A DNA stretch of 64,000 nt, taken from the NCBI GenBank assembly GCA_018907035.1, contig JACCIC010000037.1, positions 2,530,501 through 2,594,500 on the forward strand. The letters are read 5' to 3'. Within the stretch, counting starts at the first letter, position 1. Every line of letters begins with the position of its first letter. Shown here piece after piece: positions 13,095 through 26,429 of the stretch. The notes beneath the pieces were generated by a model, which did not search any database, was not told where the DNA came from, and worked only from the letters and a program-made list of their open reading frames with translations. Source of the stretch: Sycobia sp. Sy_11 (taxonomy: Eukaryota; Arthropoda; Insecta; Hymenoptera; Epichrysomallidae). The translations under genes were made by a program, and so were the position numbers.

Positions 13095-13378
13095 AATATT
13101 AAGATTTATCCATTCTGTCTAATATAATTTTTGAATCGTGCATATTCTGCTGCTACATCAAAAACAAATCCAGTTGCTTGAAAATTATTTTTACAAGAAT
13201 AACAAATTACTTAATGATTGAGAAATAAATAATATTTGCACATACAATAAAATATATACAATTTCTTCATTTGCATTTTATTTTCATTAAGATTGATATT
13301 TACTTAACCAGCGCATTTCAAATTCATCCGGCAAATCTGCGAAGAAATTAACTTTAATCAAATAAATCTTTTCTCATT

Positions 13379-13381
<3 letters not shown>

Positions 13382-13420
<39 letters not shown>
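13382..13420. repeat. (AT)n microsatellite, about 19 copies
   Basis: A perfect alternating tract. Confidence 0.93.
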
Positions 13421-13423
<3 letters not shown>

Positions 13424-13429
13424 TTTCTT

Positions 13430-16160
13430 CACGTAGAGCATGCATAAATTACGGCAAGATTAATAGTAACTACAATTAGCAGGTTCAATTGATCGCGATC
13501 GATTAATCACCGAACAATGAGCCGCGCAATATCCACGCGCGCCCGTTATTATAATCCGGGAGACCTCTTCTATGAAGTATGCATACATCCTCATCGAACG
13601 CGTCGCGAGGAAGGGGCGAGGGGATAATAAAGCCGGCGCTATCAAATGCGTCTGTTACTGCTCGTCGATTTACAAGAAACAAAAAAACGAGGCAACTTTG
13701 CGACGTCTGAAAAATCGCAAATTATTTATAAGCTTGAACGAACGCGTTGCCGGCGCGTCGTTTTCTCGCTCTTCTTTCAATATAGCGGCATGCACAGGTT
13801 TCCCCGACAGTGGCAGAAATCGGCCTAATAAACAAAATGCAATTTACATCATCGGGTTATTTTATTGAACTGCATGCGCTTAACCGATAATTTACGTATA
13901 TATGCAATTGCGCGCATACATATTATTATTATTGTGTTTATATACTTCCAACGGCATAAGTTGCTTACCGCTTGTATCGCCGAGGCGCGCTTAATTAATC
14001 TTCCTACGTGTCGGGCGAGTTTTTTTTTGTTTTTCAATATTTGAGCTTTTCTTGTATAATTTCAAAATCGAACAGAGGCACTGTTTAACTAATACAAGGA
14101 TATAGTATAATCGCGATACACTATCGGATAAAAATAAAACGAGTTTTGTATAACAGGTTCAAGTTACCCACCGAAGGATTGGCGTGAATTAGAAAAAAAG
14201 AAAACAACTGATAATGAATTATTCTAATAGCAGGAAAAGCACATTCGAATTTATGCTAGAAACTCTACAAGAATACGGAAACTATGCACAACGGATAAAT
14301 ACTGTAGTTGGCCGTATCAATTTTGCTGTACTTCTCCGTATAATTTTCACGGTTAAGCAAATAACCGAAATAGATTTAATTCCTCGCCGGCGCCTCTATT
14401 CTACGGCAAGAAAAACGCGGCACTGCACCCAGGTACTATTTTTGGCTCGACGACCCAGTCATTATATTATAGGCCTCGAGAAAACAGCGAGAATGCTCGG
14501 CCCGGCGAGGGAGAAAAACTGCTCGGTGTGTACGGGTTCTTCTGAAGGCCTGCAATAATTATATATATCGTACACGAAATCCCTCTCTCGTCGAGCTTTG
14601 AAAGGCTAATTCGGCTTTTCACATAATATATACTCGCCGCGCGCAGGACTGGAATACGAATTTCCGGCTTTTCGGCCGAATTTACCGTAAAACCATATAG
14701 TATACACTTTGTATGTCAAGCATCCGTGGACTTGAATATTTTAAAAATTATAATTAAAAATACCCCGTTCTGTCGATAATTATAAACCATGTAATATAGA
14801 ATTATATATTAAATAATATTTGTCATTTCTTAAATTTAAAGCATGTTTGCTAAAGTAAATTTTATTTATTTGTCGCATATTAGAGATCCCAGTAAGTTGG
14901 AAGAAATTTATCAACCCGAGATCGCCCGCTTACGAAGACCAAGAATGCTGACCTACTTTTTCGAGTAGAAGATACAGAATTTATCTAATGACAATCTCTC
15001 GCATGTAATATCTGAGGCATAAAGCTAATTATTGCACTCCTTATATTCACGTTAATTAGTATTTACTTATTGTTAGTATAATGTAATAGTTTTTAGAATG
15101 TAATTAGTATTTGATTATTTGTTGCTAGTGTAATATTAGTTGTCATAATTACATAATAAATTCATCACGATTCTTTTTTAAAATTACACACACTCTGTTT
15201 ATTTAGACGAATCCAGACACTATACATTAAAAATGTATTAAAATTCTTTAGAATGTCAATTATTGATAATATTATATAATGAAACAATTGGTTGTAAGCA
15301 CAGTGTTATAAATTTTTAGTCGTATATCGTATAAAGGTGGCTTTGAATCGATCATTGTTCCAGTGGTTCGAATGAAAAAATGCCGATTTCTTTCTAAATT
15401 AACGTTATACTAGAATTCGTATTTCTTCAAATTCGATTAAAACAAACGTGTATAAAATGACTGTAGCATCTCCTTGAAATTCATTATATTCATTAATTTC
15501 TAAATTAATATTACGAAAATTTCCTGCAGTACTAAATTTATATTATGCAGCTAGATTAGAAAAATTAGAGGATACTTCAGAAGGCGTGCATACACGTCAA
15601 TCAAGTAGTTTATTCATCGGCCTTTCGAGTGACAGTTGATTACACTGATTTCATAATTTTGAATAATTTGTGTGGATTGAAATTTTTTGGCGTCATTTCC
15701 AAAAGGCATGATAAATTTTACATGATTTCGTTTACGAAACATGTGATATAAGAGAAAATTGATTACGAAAAATATTACGTCATTTTTTATAATCACTTTT
15801 GTTTCCAATTTCACATACGAAAAATAAAATAACTTGGTCAAGTGTCCTTCAATATAAAAAAAAAAAATAATAGAAGGAGTTAAAATGTAAATTAGAGCTG
15901 AAGCTTTTACTATTCGATGCGCCCGAACAGCTCGATCTAATCCAACTGTCGTGTTATTTTTTAGTCGATTGTGTTACTCAAACAGATGTGTTGCAAAGTT
16001 CCCAAGCCCGATCCGAAGGGTTTGAATATAGCTATTCCGAATGCGCAAATGTTCGAACAGTTTCATCATAAAAAGGTCCACTACTCTAATAAGTATCTAT
16101 ATGCATTAAGCGAAATAAAAAATGCTTGTCTTTAATCTAATATGGTTATTTCTCTACAAT
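13430..16160. other. Unique sequence, no supported gene
   Basis: Moderately CpG-rich at 13480-13830, then AT-rich. A 114-codon ATG-initiated plus-strand frame (14214-14558) lacks low-complexity sequence but also lacks any recognisable domain, and I give it no gene call. Nothing else stands out. Confidence 0.45.
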
Positions 16161-16163
16161 CTC

Positions 16164-16166
<3 letters not shown>

Positions 16167-16228
<62 letters not shown>
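16167..16228. repeat. Compound (CT)n-(AT)n microsatellite
   Basis: About 25 CT units run directly into six AT units. This has the same junction architecture as the array at 13004-13087. Confidence 0.95.
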
Positions 16229-16254
16229 CTGAGAGGCGCTGCATTCAAATATTT

Positions 16255-16830
16255 CACGAAGGTGGGGCAGGGGGCGAGGGATAAGAGGTGGCGCGCTTTC
16301 GCGCCGATAATTCGCCGGGTGCGCGATAAAAACGTCGACCGGGCCAAAAATTATAGCCGTGCAGCGGCGCGCACGCGGAGAGCGTTTATTCCATCTCCGC
16401 GGGATATGCGCGCAGGGGCGAGGGCCTTCATTGCCTCCTCTACCTCCCTCCCGCCCTCGCCGTCACGCTCTCTCTCCCTCTCTCTTTCTCCGTTCCTTTT
16501 CCGACGTTGCGAGCGGCCGCCCGGTAGTGGCGCGCGCGCGCGCGGGATTCGCGAGAGGATGAAGTGGCGGGGGAGGGGGTGGAAAAGAAGAAATACCTCG
16601 AGCGTTGCGGAGTCCGAGAGGAATAGGAGGAATAAGAGGGCAGGGCAGGGTAGCGCGCCCGCGCGCGCGGTCGAGTGCATATCCTTTTATAAAAATCACG
16701 TCGTCGTGGTGGCCTCGTTAAAATTCCATTATCGAGCCGCCGCAGATTAGAAGCTCGTTCATCATCGAGGACTCTCGGAGTCTGGGCGCGCGCGCGCGCG
16801 TGAGTGTACGCGTGAGTGTGTATGCGCGCG
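16255..16830. other. CpG-rich block with CG runs
   Basis: A sharp GC-rich block with CGCGCGCG runs near 16530-16545, 16660-16670 and 16785-16800, and stop-poor frames on both strands encoding Arg-rich low-complexity sequence. It may be a promoter-type island, but no gene can be named. Confidence 0.45.
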
Positions 16831-17131
16831 TGTTCACAATTTCAAGGATAATCATATGAACTTAACATAAATATTTTGTGCGATTATTACTAATTACAAA
16901 TATAGAATTTTACAGGACGATGTGGACATCCGAGATTTGATATCGCGAGCAACGCTTTTATTGATTTGAAGATGTAAGGTATGCGAGTCATTGGTATCCT
17001 GCAGAATTCGAAAGGGATGGTCTTCTTTTTTTTAAGATATTGGCACACACGTACCGCGCCTTTTACTGCTTCATGCGAAACATTTGATTTCTGCCTTTCA
17101 CGTCATTTTTTTCACATATGTCTATATATAT

Positions 17132-17138
17132 TGAGAGA

Positions 17139-17169
<31 letters not shown>

Positions 17170-17170
17170 G
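17132..17170. repeat. (GA)n microsatellite with one GGG interruption
   Basis: A GA tract of about 38 bp starting just after an ATATATAT word. Confidence 0.93.
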
Positions 17171-17199
17171 GACACGCATTTGCATCATACCGGATTGCG

Positions 17200-17202
<3 letters not shown>

Positions 17203-17256
<54 letters not shown>
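17203..17256. repeat. (AT)n microsatellite, about 27 copies
   Basis: A perfect alternating tract only about 33 bp from the preceding GA array. Confidence 0.95.
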
Positions 17257-17259
<3 letters not shown>

Positions 17260-17838
17260 TTTGTAGATTTTTATGAAAACAAAAAAATAATATAATTTAT
17301 TATAATCGTTATCCGCGCGCGCCTTCAAATATTAATTCGGAATTTTCGAGGTTATTAATTATTTCGTTAGCAAATGAAGCTCATTAAAATTTAAACCTAA
17401 TTAAGTGGGCTGTTTATGGCACTTTAAAATTGAACCGAGTGCATATTGATTTATTGGCGTGTAATAAGAGCTCATTTTAATTTGAGTATTTACGATATAG
17501 GCCTCTGCGGCGTTTACCGAAAATGCCGCGAACAAGTATACAGTAGGCTGCTTTTGGATTATAAATTGATTTACTTGATATCTATAGAGCTGGGCCCGTT
17601 GAAACAAATTTCTTAATTAACTGATTCAATTTCTTTTGTTACGAAGTAAAGAATTCTCTTGCCTCAACTTTATGATGACTAATATACGTATTCAATGATT
17701 TACACATAAACAACGAAGGGATTTGGCTTTCAGAGTTCTTTGTAATATCTGTTATAAGCGTTATAGAGCGATTAAAAGAGCTGGAGCAGAGTAATGATCT
17801 AACAGGCGCAATGAATTAATTAATCCTACGTAGCTATC

Positions 17839-17841
17839 ATA

Positions 17842-17887
<46 letters not shown>
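17839..17887. repeat. (AT)n microsatellite, one GT interruption
   Basis: An alternating tract interrupted once by GT near its 5' side. Confidence 0.93.
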
Positions 17888-17888
<1 letters not shown>

Positions 17889-17889
17889 T

Positions 17890-19010
17890 TATAATGGGAA
17901 AGAAAAGCGAATTTTCCAATTCCGTTAAAAATTCCGCGCACGCCGAAGCGTTTGAATCAGAGCCGCTTACGATTGTGGGACCGTCGGAGCTGGTTCCATT
18001 CGCGCGAAATCCATTCGAGCCAATAACACGGTCTGCCTTTATTGCAGAGATAAAAGGCGGACGGCTCTATTATACAGATAGGTATGCACGCGTGCTTATA
18101 CGGGGGAGGAAATGTACCGAACTTCTCTACGCGTATGCGTATATACGATCGCCACGTTGCGAAAGGCCCCGTGCGCCAATTTATGCGAGACAATCCATGC
18201 GGTGAGCGAAAAACACCCAAGAGCCAATGAGACGAGGGACGCTAAACGGTAAAGGAATATTTCCTTGTACGCGCAAATAATACGCCGTACGCGTCTCACA
18301 AGTGATAAATTGGAAGTATACGCGCTGATCTCCAACCCGTCCTCGAGGGATTTTTATGTCACGCCCGGATACTTTTAATATAGCCCTCTTGGCGCACGCC
18401 TTAACAACCGCGTAATGTATAAACGCGAATCATTACATGCTTCGCTCGAAAAAACTGCACCACGATCCTATATACATACACGCACATACATATGTATATG
18501 TTTGTGTGTGTGTATATATATATCTATATATATATAAAGATTGGCCAAATCAATTATCCAGTAATCAGTTGTGCTCCAAAGTAGTTATTTGTACGTACAA
18601 TTTGAATGATGAATGAACGCGCCGAGGGAGCGCGCGAAAGGAGGACGGAAAATCGCTGTATGCGCAAGCGCACCTTGCCGACGGGGACGTGTGCGCGGCG
18701 TTCGCATGTATGTTATAGTTCTCGATCCCTTGCAACATTGACGTAACGAATAGTATATTTCAAAAACTACCTGCAAATGGGAATGGGGGGATTTAATGCA
18801 ACACTCCGATTACGTAGTATTTCTCTGCCCCAATGGACGACCGTCTCTCAAAAGGCAATTATACTTTTAACATCAACCCGATCCATATGCGCATAGACGC
18901 AGAGAGATTAGAAATATAGGCCTCCTAGTCAGTGTTTCATTTATAAACGTAGTTTATTCGCGTCGTTATAATTTAATTATTACTTTCGACGTCTTCGCGT
19001 ACACGCGCAT
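17890..19010. other. Unique sequence, no gene seen
   Basis: Moderate GC sequence around 17940-18420 and a mixed GT/AT tract near 18500-18537. A 103-codon plus-strand frame (17894-18205) has no recognisable domain. Confidence 0.45.
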
Positions 19011-19014
19011 CCGT

Positions 19015-19070
<56 letters not shown>
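19015..19070. repeat. (AT)n microsatellite, about 26 copies
   Basis: A perfect alternating tract followed by two GTAGTATATAT-like units. Confidence 0.94.
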
Positions 19071-19075
<5 letters not shown>

Positions 19076-19523
19076 ATATATGTAGTATATATGTGTGTAT
19101 GTCTATACACACACGCACAGATATACATACGAAGAGATAAATTTGCACATCAAATTAACTTACGTAGACGGGGCACTCTACCTATAAGCGCTCTATCATA
19201 TAAGCACTCAATCTACCTATAAGCGCATAGTATCCGAGATTGCGCGTAATACACTCGATACAATTTCGCAATGGAAGATATTTAGGATGCATCCACTATG
19301 TATGAACTTTCCACCCGGGTATATTCTCAATCTTCGGAGGAGGCTTAAAGCTTTCGGATTAACGCACGCACCGCAAGCTCGCATATACGTATGTGCGTGC
19401 ACGCATGCTATCGCACATACATAGATTCGCGGGGATGCAAATCGCGTCCGGACCATTGGCTAATTAGCTCTCGCGCGTTTATCTCTATATATTTGACGTC
19501 GAAAACTCATAAGACTTTGTCGA

Positions 19524-19525
<2 letters not shown>

Positions 19526-19578
<53 letters not shown>
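19526..19578. repeat. (AT)n microsatellite, about 26 copies
   Basis: A perfect alternating tract. Confidence 0.95.
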
Positions 19579-19583
<5 letters not shown>

Positions 19584-19721
19584 TGCACTCGCAATTAACG
19601 ATTGGCTTCGCAGATATTATAATTATGCGCCTCGATTAATTTCTCTGGCATGTGTAAGAAGAAGCGAGAGAAGTAGAGGAAGAGATATCCAGAAAGATCA
19701 GCAGAAAAAAACACATATATC

Positions 19722-19775
<54 letters not shown>
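19722..19775. repeat. (AT)n microsatellite, about 26 copies
   Basis: A perfect alternating tract close upstream of a CACG tetranucleotide array. Confidence 0.95.
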
Positions 19776-19778
<3 letters not shown>

Positions 19779-19792
19779 ACATGCGCAGATGC

Positions 19793-19817
19793 AGGCACGC
19801 ACGCACGCACGCACGCA
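19793..19817. repeat. (CACG)n tetranucleotide microsatellite
   Basis: About five to six units of a CACG-type tetranucleotide, ending in CATGCGCG. A separate CGCGCGCGCG run lies at about 19911-19926. Confidence 0.85.
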
Positions 19818-19929
19818 TGCGCGTAGGACATGCGTTCCTCCATATACAGGAGGGAAAAGAAGATCATCGAGCAATTAGCGTTTTACGTAACGCGGATAAT
19901 ATCCAGCGCGTGCGCGCGCGCGCGCACCT

Positions 19930-22900
19930 TCGTTCTCGTTATACATATATACAGGAGGCCCGATGGGGAGAAAGCGCGGGAGCTCAGCACATCAGCTGCA
20001 GTTTTGCCTTGCTCGATGAAAAATTCATATGCACCGTGTACACGTATATATAAGGGGCCTACAGCATATCGCGTAATGAAAACAATTGCGCGCACGGCCG
20101 CCTCGCTTCCCCCGTAGAGTAGCTTCCCGAAGTTCGCGTACATAATACGGGTGGGTATTATTTGGGCAGCGATTATTCCTGTTTTGTAAGAAGCAATTTC
20201 GGTCCGTGCAATTTATCTCAACCCCCACCCCCCACTACCACCCGCCCCTGTGTCGCGTTTAGAGTCGTTTTAATTTTTGTTTAATTCTTTCCCTCTACGG
20301 TCAGGAAAAGATCAATTGTACTGTGTAGCGTACATTTAGGCAGGAGACCGAGGGAAATGCGATGGATTTGCCCAGTCGCTGATGAGAGTCTCGCTTTCTT
20401 CTCGGATGAATATAGATTTTGTTGTTTTTTTTTTTGCTCGACAGGTATGCACATAAAATCTCTACCTGTCTATATCTAGCGTTTACATATATCCATAAAG
20501 AAGCTTATATACAAATTCATGGGTTTTCCTCGAATCCTCCTTATGGCGGGTGCTATGTATATTAATCTTACGTAAAAAATATGTTAAAACACGAGCTATA
20601 ATATAAGTTATTATGGCATCAATAGTTCAATCCAATCACAAAATTGAATAATCCCGACATCTAAATGTCAGGGTAGAAACACATTTTTTAACATAAAGTC
20701 ATAATAAAAAAAAAATTAAATAAATACTCAAAATATATAAAAAAAATTTTAAGAAATCTCGAAGCTTACATTTATATAATATCATCATGTGCATGTGTGT
20801 GTGTGTGTGTATAAATCCCCGCTATATAGTATGAGGCTGTCGAGAATACGGACTATAATATTCAAAATAGATATGGGACACGGTTAACCACTGCGCGCTT
20901 CCACAGTGTCGTAAGACGACGACTCGGTAATTCCTTTACGCTTGCATTACTATTTGAAGCAAAATAATGTCTACGCGACACGCCTTCATGCCGCGATGCC
21001 TGAAGAAATGATCGAGAAATGCGGAGGAAGGAGGGAAGGCAGAGTATCTACGCGAGTCCGACAAAAACATTTTCCCCACCCTGTTATTCCATTGAGTAAA
21101 CTCAGTTTTATAACGGTATTACATAGCGTCTCTGTATACAGTGGAAATTTCGTATAAAATGAACTTTTCGCCATAAGCTAATTGCGAACGACTTTTAACC
21201 TTAACGCGAAGTGCTGAACTGAAATCCTTTGCGGTATAAAATATATATATATACATTGTATGATGCAAGAAGAACATTCTTTTTATGGTCTAGCACACGG
21301 CTCAGAAAGGCTGTAATATAGTTGAGACTGCAGTTCCATATGTAACACGTTTCTATATTCTCGTGATGTCGCCCGCAAAAATTTATAAGATACTCGTTGC
21401 TGAATATATAATACGTATGATTAGAATATTCTACAACGAACTCAGTTAAATATTGAACCAGTTTATACACATTTATATAGTTTCTCCAGTAATAATACTG
21501 TCGAAAACATTGGAAAATACGAACCGATAGACAGAACAAATCGATTATAGACATTTTGGCACAGTCTTATAAAGTAGCGAAATAGCAGATTATCGTCCTC
21601 TTCCAATAAATCGCGACTACGAGATCGTTGGAACAGCTAATCGTCGTATCTGTCAATTACAATTTTTTTAAGCAACTTTTTTTTTATAATAACGTACTTG
21701 TCGTTTGCGGATATATCGTAAGTCAACGCGTAACAGCTTATTGTCAATGTAATGGAAAAATAATTAGAGCGACATTGAATAAAAACAAGGGGGGGGGGAG
21801 ATGACACGGTCAACCTTTAACTCGAGAAATCGTATGGGAATAATTATAAACGACGTAATATCTATTCCCCTGATGTTGGACTAGCCTCAGAGGGCGTTAA
21901 TGGCAATATACACTGATTCATCGTTATAGCCTTCGATCTCGTTGGTCGGTGAAACCGATGCAATCCAAAAAAAGTGGGACTTTATAAAATATCATATACG
22001 CTATATGTACTGAACAATTGAATACGTTGACTATCAATTATTATTTAATTTCACGTAAACGAAAGTCAACGCGATCCAAGATATTCCCATCGAAAATCCA
22101 AGATCGTTTAATGGTCACTCGCACCCTTGTCCAAGGAAAAATTCGCGCGCACGGCGAGCAGAAATCCAATTCAACTCTTGTGCGCAGGTATCAGCTGTAA
22201 TCCAGATTACTGAATCATATGAGTACGAGTAATTTTCTCGACTCTGGAAAACGAAATTATGTCCACCTATACGTCAAACTCGGGCTGCACTGCTTCCACT
22301 CGACAAGGATCCTCTATACGTATAGATAAAACACGTCGCTACCAGGTCGTTACATCACAGGCGCGTGATCCATATTTTATACTATATTATGACAATGAGG
22401 CTATAATTTTCATTTAATTTTTCCCGTTTCTTTAAACGGATCCTCGAGGTTTTTCGTAACGGAGCTCTACGTGCGCGCCGTACTACACAATACATTCAGC
22501 GTCGCCATCGGGGGAGAGGGGCCACGACTTACATATACGCGCAGTGTCTCTACGCCGGGAGATTACATAAAGTGCGTATTATAATGAAGATAATAGCATT
22601 ATATAGTATAGGGCAAAGTGTGTGAGAACAACGCAACGACGCGAATTAATTATTACATTATCTCAGCGTCTGGTAACGGACCTTCGACGACCGACGTTCG
22701 TAATATAAAAAGATTGTTTTACATATAGTAATAAAAACATTGATGTGATATTGTAATTATGTATCGGGTATAATACAGTAAAAAAAAATTATACGTCAAT
22801 ATTGTAAATCTCGTTTTTTACGCATTTTCTCGCCAAGAACTTTAATCTGGTACAAGGAGATATAGAAGCTGCTTCGTGATTAAAGAAGAAATATAAATAA
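19930..22900. other. Unique sequence, no supported gene
   Basis: CpG-moderate sequence to about 20260, then AT-rich. A C-rich stretch lies near 20220-20250, a small hairpin (CCCGACAT/ATGTCAGGG) near 20652-20672, a short (GT)n near 20795-20810 and a G9 run near 21790. A 117-codon minus-strand frame (21201-21554) has no recognisable domain. Confidence 0.45.
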
Positions 22901-22904
22901 CTCA

Positions 22905-22930
22905 ATATATGTGTGTGTGTGTGTGTGTAT

Positions 22931-22980
<50 letters not shown>
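22905..22980. repeat. Palindromic compound microsatellite (GT)9-(AC)9-(AT)n
   Basis: ATATAT plus nine GT units is mirrored exactly by nine AC units plus ATATAT, giving a perfect 50-bp palindrome (22905-22954) centred between 22929 and 22930. The AT tract continues to 22980. The tract can form a cruciform or a perfect RNA hairpin. Confidence 0.93.
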
Positions 22981-22983
<3 letters not shown>

Positions 22984-23065
22984 TCTTATATATGTATATA
23001 AATAAAAAAGTCACAAAGCAAATATTCAAAAGAGGCACGAAGTCGAAAGAAGCCTGACAAAATAA

Positions 23066-23070
<5 letters not shown>

Positions 23071-23112
<42 letters not shown>
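23071..23112. repeat. (AT)n microsatellite with partly symmetric flanks
   Basis: About 20 AT units. The flanking A-rich and T-rich sequences on either side are partly complementary. Confidence 0.92.
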
Positions 23113-23119
<7 letters not shown>

Positions 23120-25480
23120 TTTTCCTTCGAATTATATAGCTATATAAAAAAATAGCATCGTTATATTTATAGACAATTTTCTCCAACCAATTTTCTTGAT
23201 ATGTGCAGTTGAAAATGAATCTAATACGCGTATATGTCACTCGATTACTTTTTCATAAGTTGACGGGATTTAATTATAATTATATGACGTATATCTGTGA
23301 ATCTACATCGATTAAAATATATCGTTTTAATATGAATCGACGAGAATTCTATTTTGGTTATTTTATGTAGCTATTTATACGTAAACGACGGTTATTTATT
23401 CAATGAAATATATGCATACAAAGAAGTAATTATTATAAGCGAATTGGAAAATAATTAGCCAAAGCCAATAAAAAATAAACTAATTATATATTGTGAAGTA
23501 AAATTAATAAAGAAATAGCTGAGCTTATTGATGCTTTTGAAGAACGATATTGATTCAGTGCTATATATAAATATTGATACGTATAATTTTATTAAAACAA
23601 TAATGCATAAAATTATGATTCATCATTGAGGTATGCAGTACTCGCGGAAGGGGAGAATTTGCATATTTGCCCTCTGGATAAAAATCGCTAGCGATATTCT
23701 CGAATTCTCACGGAAACCGCGTCGCTTTGCGGTTTTCAATCGACCAATGTAATAAGTATGTATAGCATATATATCGATATCCTTCGATCACATGGACAGA
23801 GTGCACCGTACACACGTAATTTTATATAAGGCATTCGGAAATAATATTGTCTTCCTATAACAGAGTACTGAAAAACGGCCAAGAACGATAAGAAAGACTT
23901 GGAAAAAAGGCCAAAACCACCTGCTCAAATTTGTAATTGAATTAATTCTCTTTGTGCAAGTATCTGTAATTCATTGGCAATAATCACCTAGTCGTGAAAT
24001 GCTCCGAGATTAATATGATCGTAAATGGATAAAATGCGCAGCGTTAATTCTGAAAACCTCTTAAGATTCATATAATATGTATGTTCGAAAATCGTGCATT
24101 ATAAAACTACTCACATTCCTATATCTTAATGTTTCGTAGAACAGATACTTAAAAATATATTCGGATGTTTCATGCTTGAATAATAATGTAAACACCGTTT
24201 ACAAAGGCATCGATAATACGTTAGCTAAAATTTTCAGTACTGTTTGGTATTTGGATGATTTATTAATATTAATCTCGGCTATTAGCAGATTTGACTCTTG
24301 ATGCTGTACGGAAAACTTTTATTTTCTATGGCGGCCTCGAATTCATTATTATTTCGAAGCGCTAATTTTAAGTCGGTCCCAGCAATTTGAAGAAGAAAGG
24401 TACAAACGCGTGTATATGAGTTGGTAACGAGCAAACATAGCTAATTAACTGTTTGTTTACGCATTTTTTTACAAGTAATAGTCCCCGTGTTCGCGTACGG
24501 ATTGAAAACTGACGTAATTCAAGCATCACCCCCCTCTCTTACACGAGAGAGTCGCACAATCAGAAAAGTCGCTGGAACGATTATTTTTTAAAAGAATTCG
24601 CTTATTTTTAAATATCAACAGGATATAGAGCTTGTGTATTCGGTTTTAAAAGATCGACGTCGAAAAGCAAGAAATTAACCAATAGCAATGTTCCAAAATA
24701 CAATTTTTAAACGGATTTAATGGACTACATACGACGAAGATTATATTGAATCTTCTTCGGGTACTAGGAATTGAACTTTATTTTATGAATTTTTGTAGCG
24801 AGCTCTTCTGTTGACGCATAGACCAATAAAAGACAATAAAAATTCATAATTATCAAATATTTTAGAAAAGCACTACGAGATATAAAAAATGGAAATTATA
24901 TTATGAAATTTCTATAAGGGAGTAAAAAGTACAAATTGAAACTTCTATTATCATTTAATTATTAGAATTATGTTAGATAATATGAGGTAGGAATTGTAGT
25001 GTTTTTTTTTCTTTTTATCGAAGTGTATAGAAGAAATTAAGATGGTAACTATAACATTTTACGGCGTCGAGCACTAAAACCAGTTTTACTAAGATATTAT
25101 CATGGCAAACAGGCATAGTTAAATTGCAAGTGTCAATTGCGATAATCTAATAACCAAACAGATACGGCTGACGGTTGACTCGACTGGTCCAAGGAAGTAT
25201 AATGTAACTGCCCTCCGCTATGTTCCGATCCCGCCAAACGTATATATATATACAACATTCAAGCCTCTCGCAATAATAACAAGTATGGCGAAAACGAAAA
25301 ACAATCGTTCCGGGGATATTTGCATTCATGAATTATTTACTGCTAGAGCCACCCGCAGCGCCTAAATCACCGGCGAACACTTCCATTTCTCACGCTGTAG
25401 ATTGTGTACTGTGCGCATGTGTATATGTGTATACGGATATATAAATGTAAATCCAAGAAACCGGGGAGTAAGACGGACAG
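23113..25480. other. AT-rich unique sequence, no gene seen
   Basis: Scattered short palindromes (for example ATCGCTAGCGAT near 23686) but no protein-like frame, RNA gene or dispersed element that I can recognise. Confidence 0.5.
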
Positions 25481-25483
25481 AGA

Positions 25484-25486
<3 letters not shown>

Positions 25487-25519
<33 letters not shown>
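25487..25519. repeat. (GA)n microsatellite, about 16 copies
   Basis: A pure GA tract preceded by interrupted GA-like sequence. Confidence 0.93.
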
Positions 25520-25522
<3 letters not shown>

Positions 25523-25524
25523 AA

Positions 25525-26300
25525 AGGCAGGCGGTCAGAAATTCACCGTGAATCGCAAGAAACGGAGTCGCTTATATTCCTTGGCCGGTAGCTCGGCTGG
25601 TCTCTCAGCCACCTGTCTGTCTCTGTATCTCCGGTCGGCGTCTGTCTGTGTCTCGTACATATATATGTGTGTTTTTTTTATCTCTCCTATATTTTTTCGA
25701 CCCGTCGTAATGATCTCGTTGAAGCGAGAGTCGAGCAATTAACGCCCATTTGCTTGTGCTCGTAGTTATACGTGTGTGCGTGCATGTTTGCGTGTCCGCG
25801 CGCGCGCACATGTGTATGTGTCGCTAAACCGACGCGACACTAATTTTCCAACCGAGATCATCGCAGCAGCAGCGGCCGGCACGCTCGCGGATTTCTGTGT
25901 CAGGGTAACGGCGATGCGCTTATGAGCCTCATCAGGGAAAAGTTTCGAAGTCGAAGGTGTTGCACGGGAAAAAAAGAAGGCTGACGGCACATATATTATG
26001 ATGCCGATGCGTATCGTTCTGATTTTCTCGCCGTGTTTGTGTGTATGTGTGTGCTGCGCTTGACACGTGCCCCGCCTCCCGCTTATTATATATGCTTTTT
26101 AGTGAATGAACGAGCGGTGGGCTTCTTTTTTTTGCCCCCCCCCTCCCTCCGAGTATCAAGTTTTCGGGTCCCGCTGAGCGTTAAAGCGATATGCGAAATC
26201 ATGCAAGTATTTGTGTCGCGTGCACGAACTAAAGATTTGTCCGGTGGTTTATGAACTGGAAGCATATAACGAAGGTCCATTCCGTCTGTTTTTCATATAT
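25525..26300. other. Mixed GC unique sequence, no gene seen
   Basis: Contains GT- and CG-rich degenerate repeats near 25760-25830 and a C9-type run near 26135. No gene was recognised. Confidence 0.45.
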
Positions 26301-26307
26301 ACAAATG

Positions 26308-26372
<65 letters not shown>
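26308..26372. repeat. (CT)n microsatellite, about 32 copies
   Basis: A CT tract with one CCCT interruption near its start, followed by a degenerate GT-rich tail to about 26425. Confidence 0.95.
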
Positions 26373-26374
<2 letters not shown>

Positions 26375-26429
26375 GCGCACGCGTGGGAGAGTGTGTATGT
26401 GTGTGTTCGTGTATGTACATGTGTTTATA

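Noticed and set aside
14150..14180. GGTTCAAGTTACCC-type word resembling a tRNA T-loop
   Set aside because: No cloverleaf, anticodon arm or acceptor stem could be built around it.
14214..14558. 114-codon ATG-initiated plus-strand frame without repeats
   Set aside because: Composition is protein-like but no family is recognised, and a single frame of this length is expected by chance in 64 kb.
16142..16750. 202-codon plus-strand open frame
   Set aside because: Begins in the CT/AT array and continues through CG-rich sequence; it encodes Ser-Leu repeats and Arg-rich filler.
22905..22980. Possible CRISPR-like repetitive array
   Set aside because: It is a simple dinucleotide palindrome with no spacer-repeat structure; no CRISPR array exists anywhere in the window.
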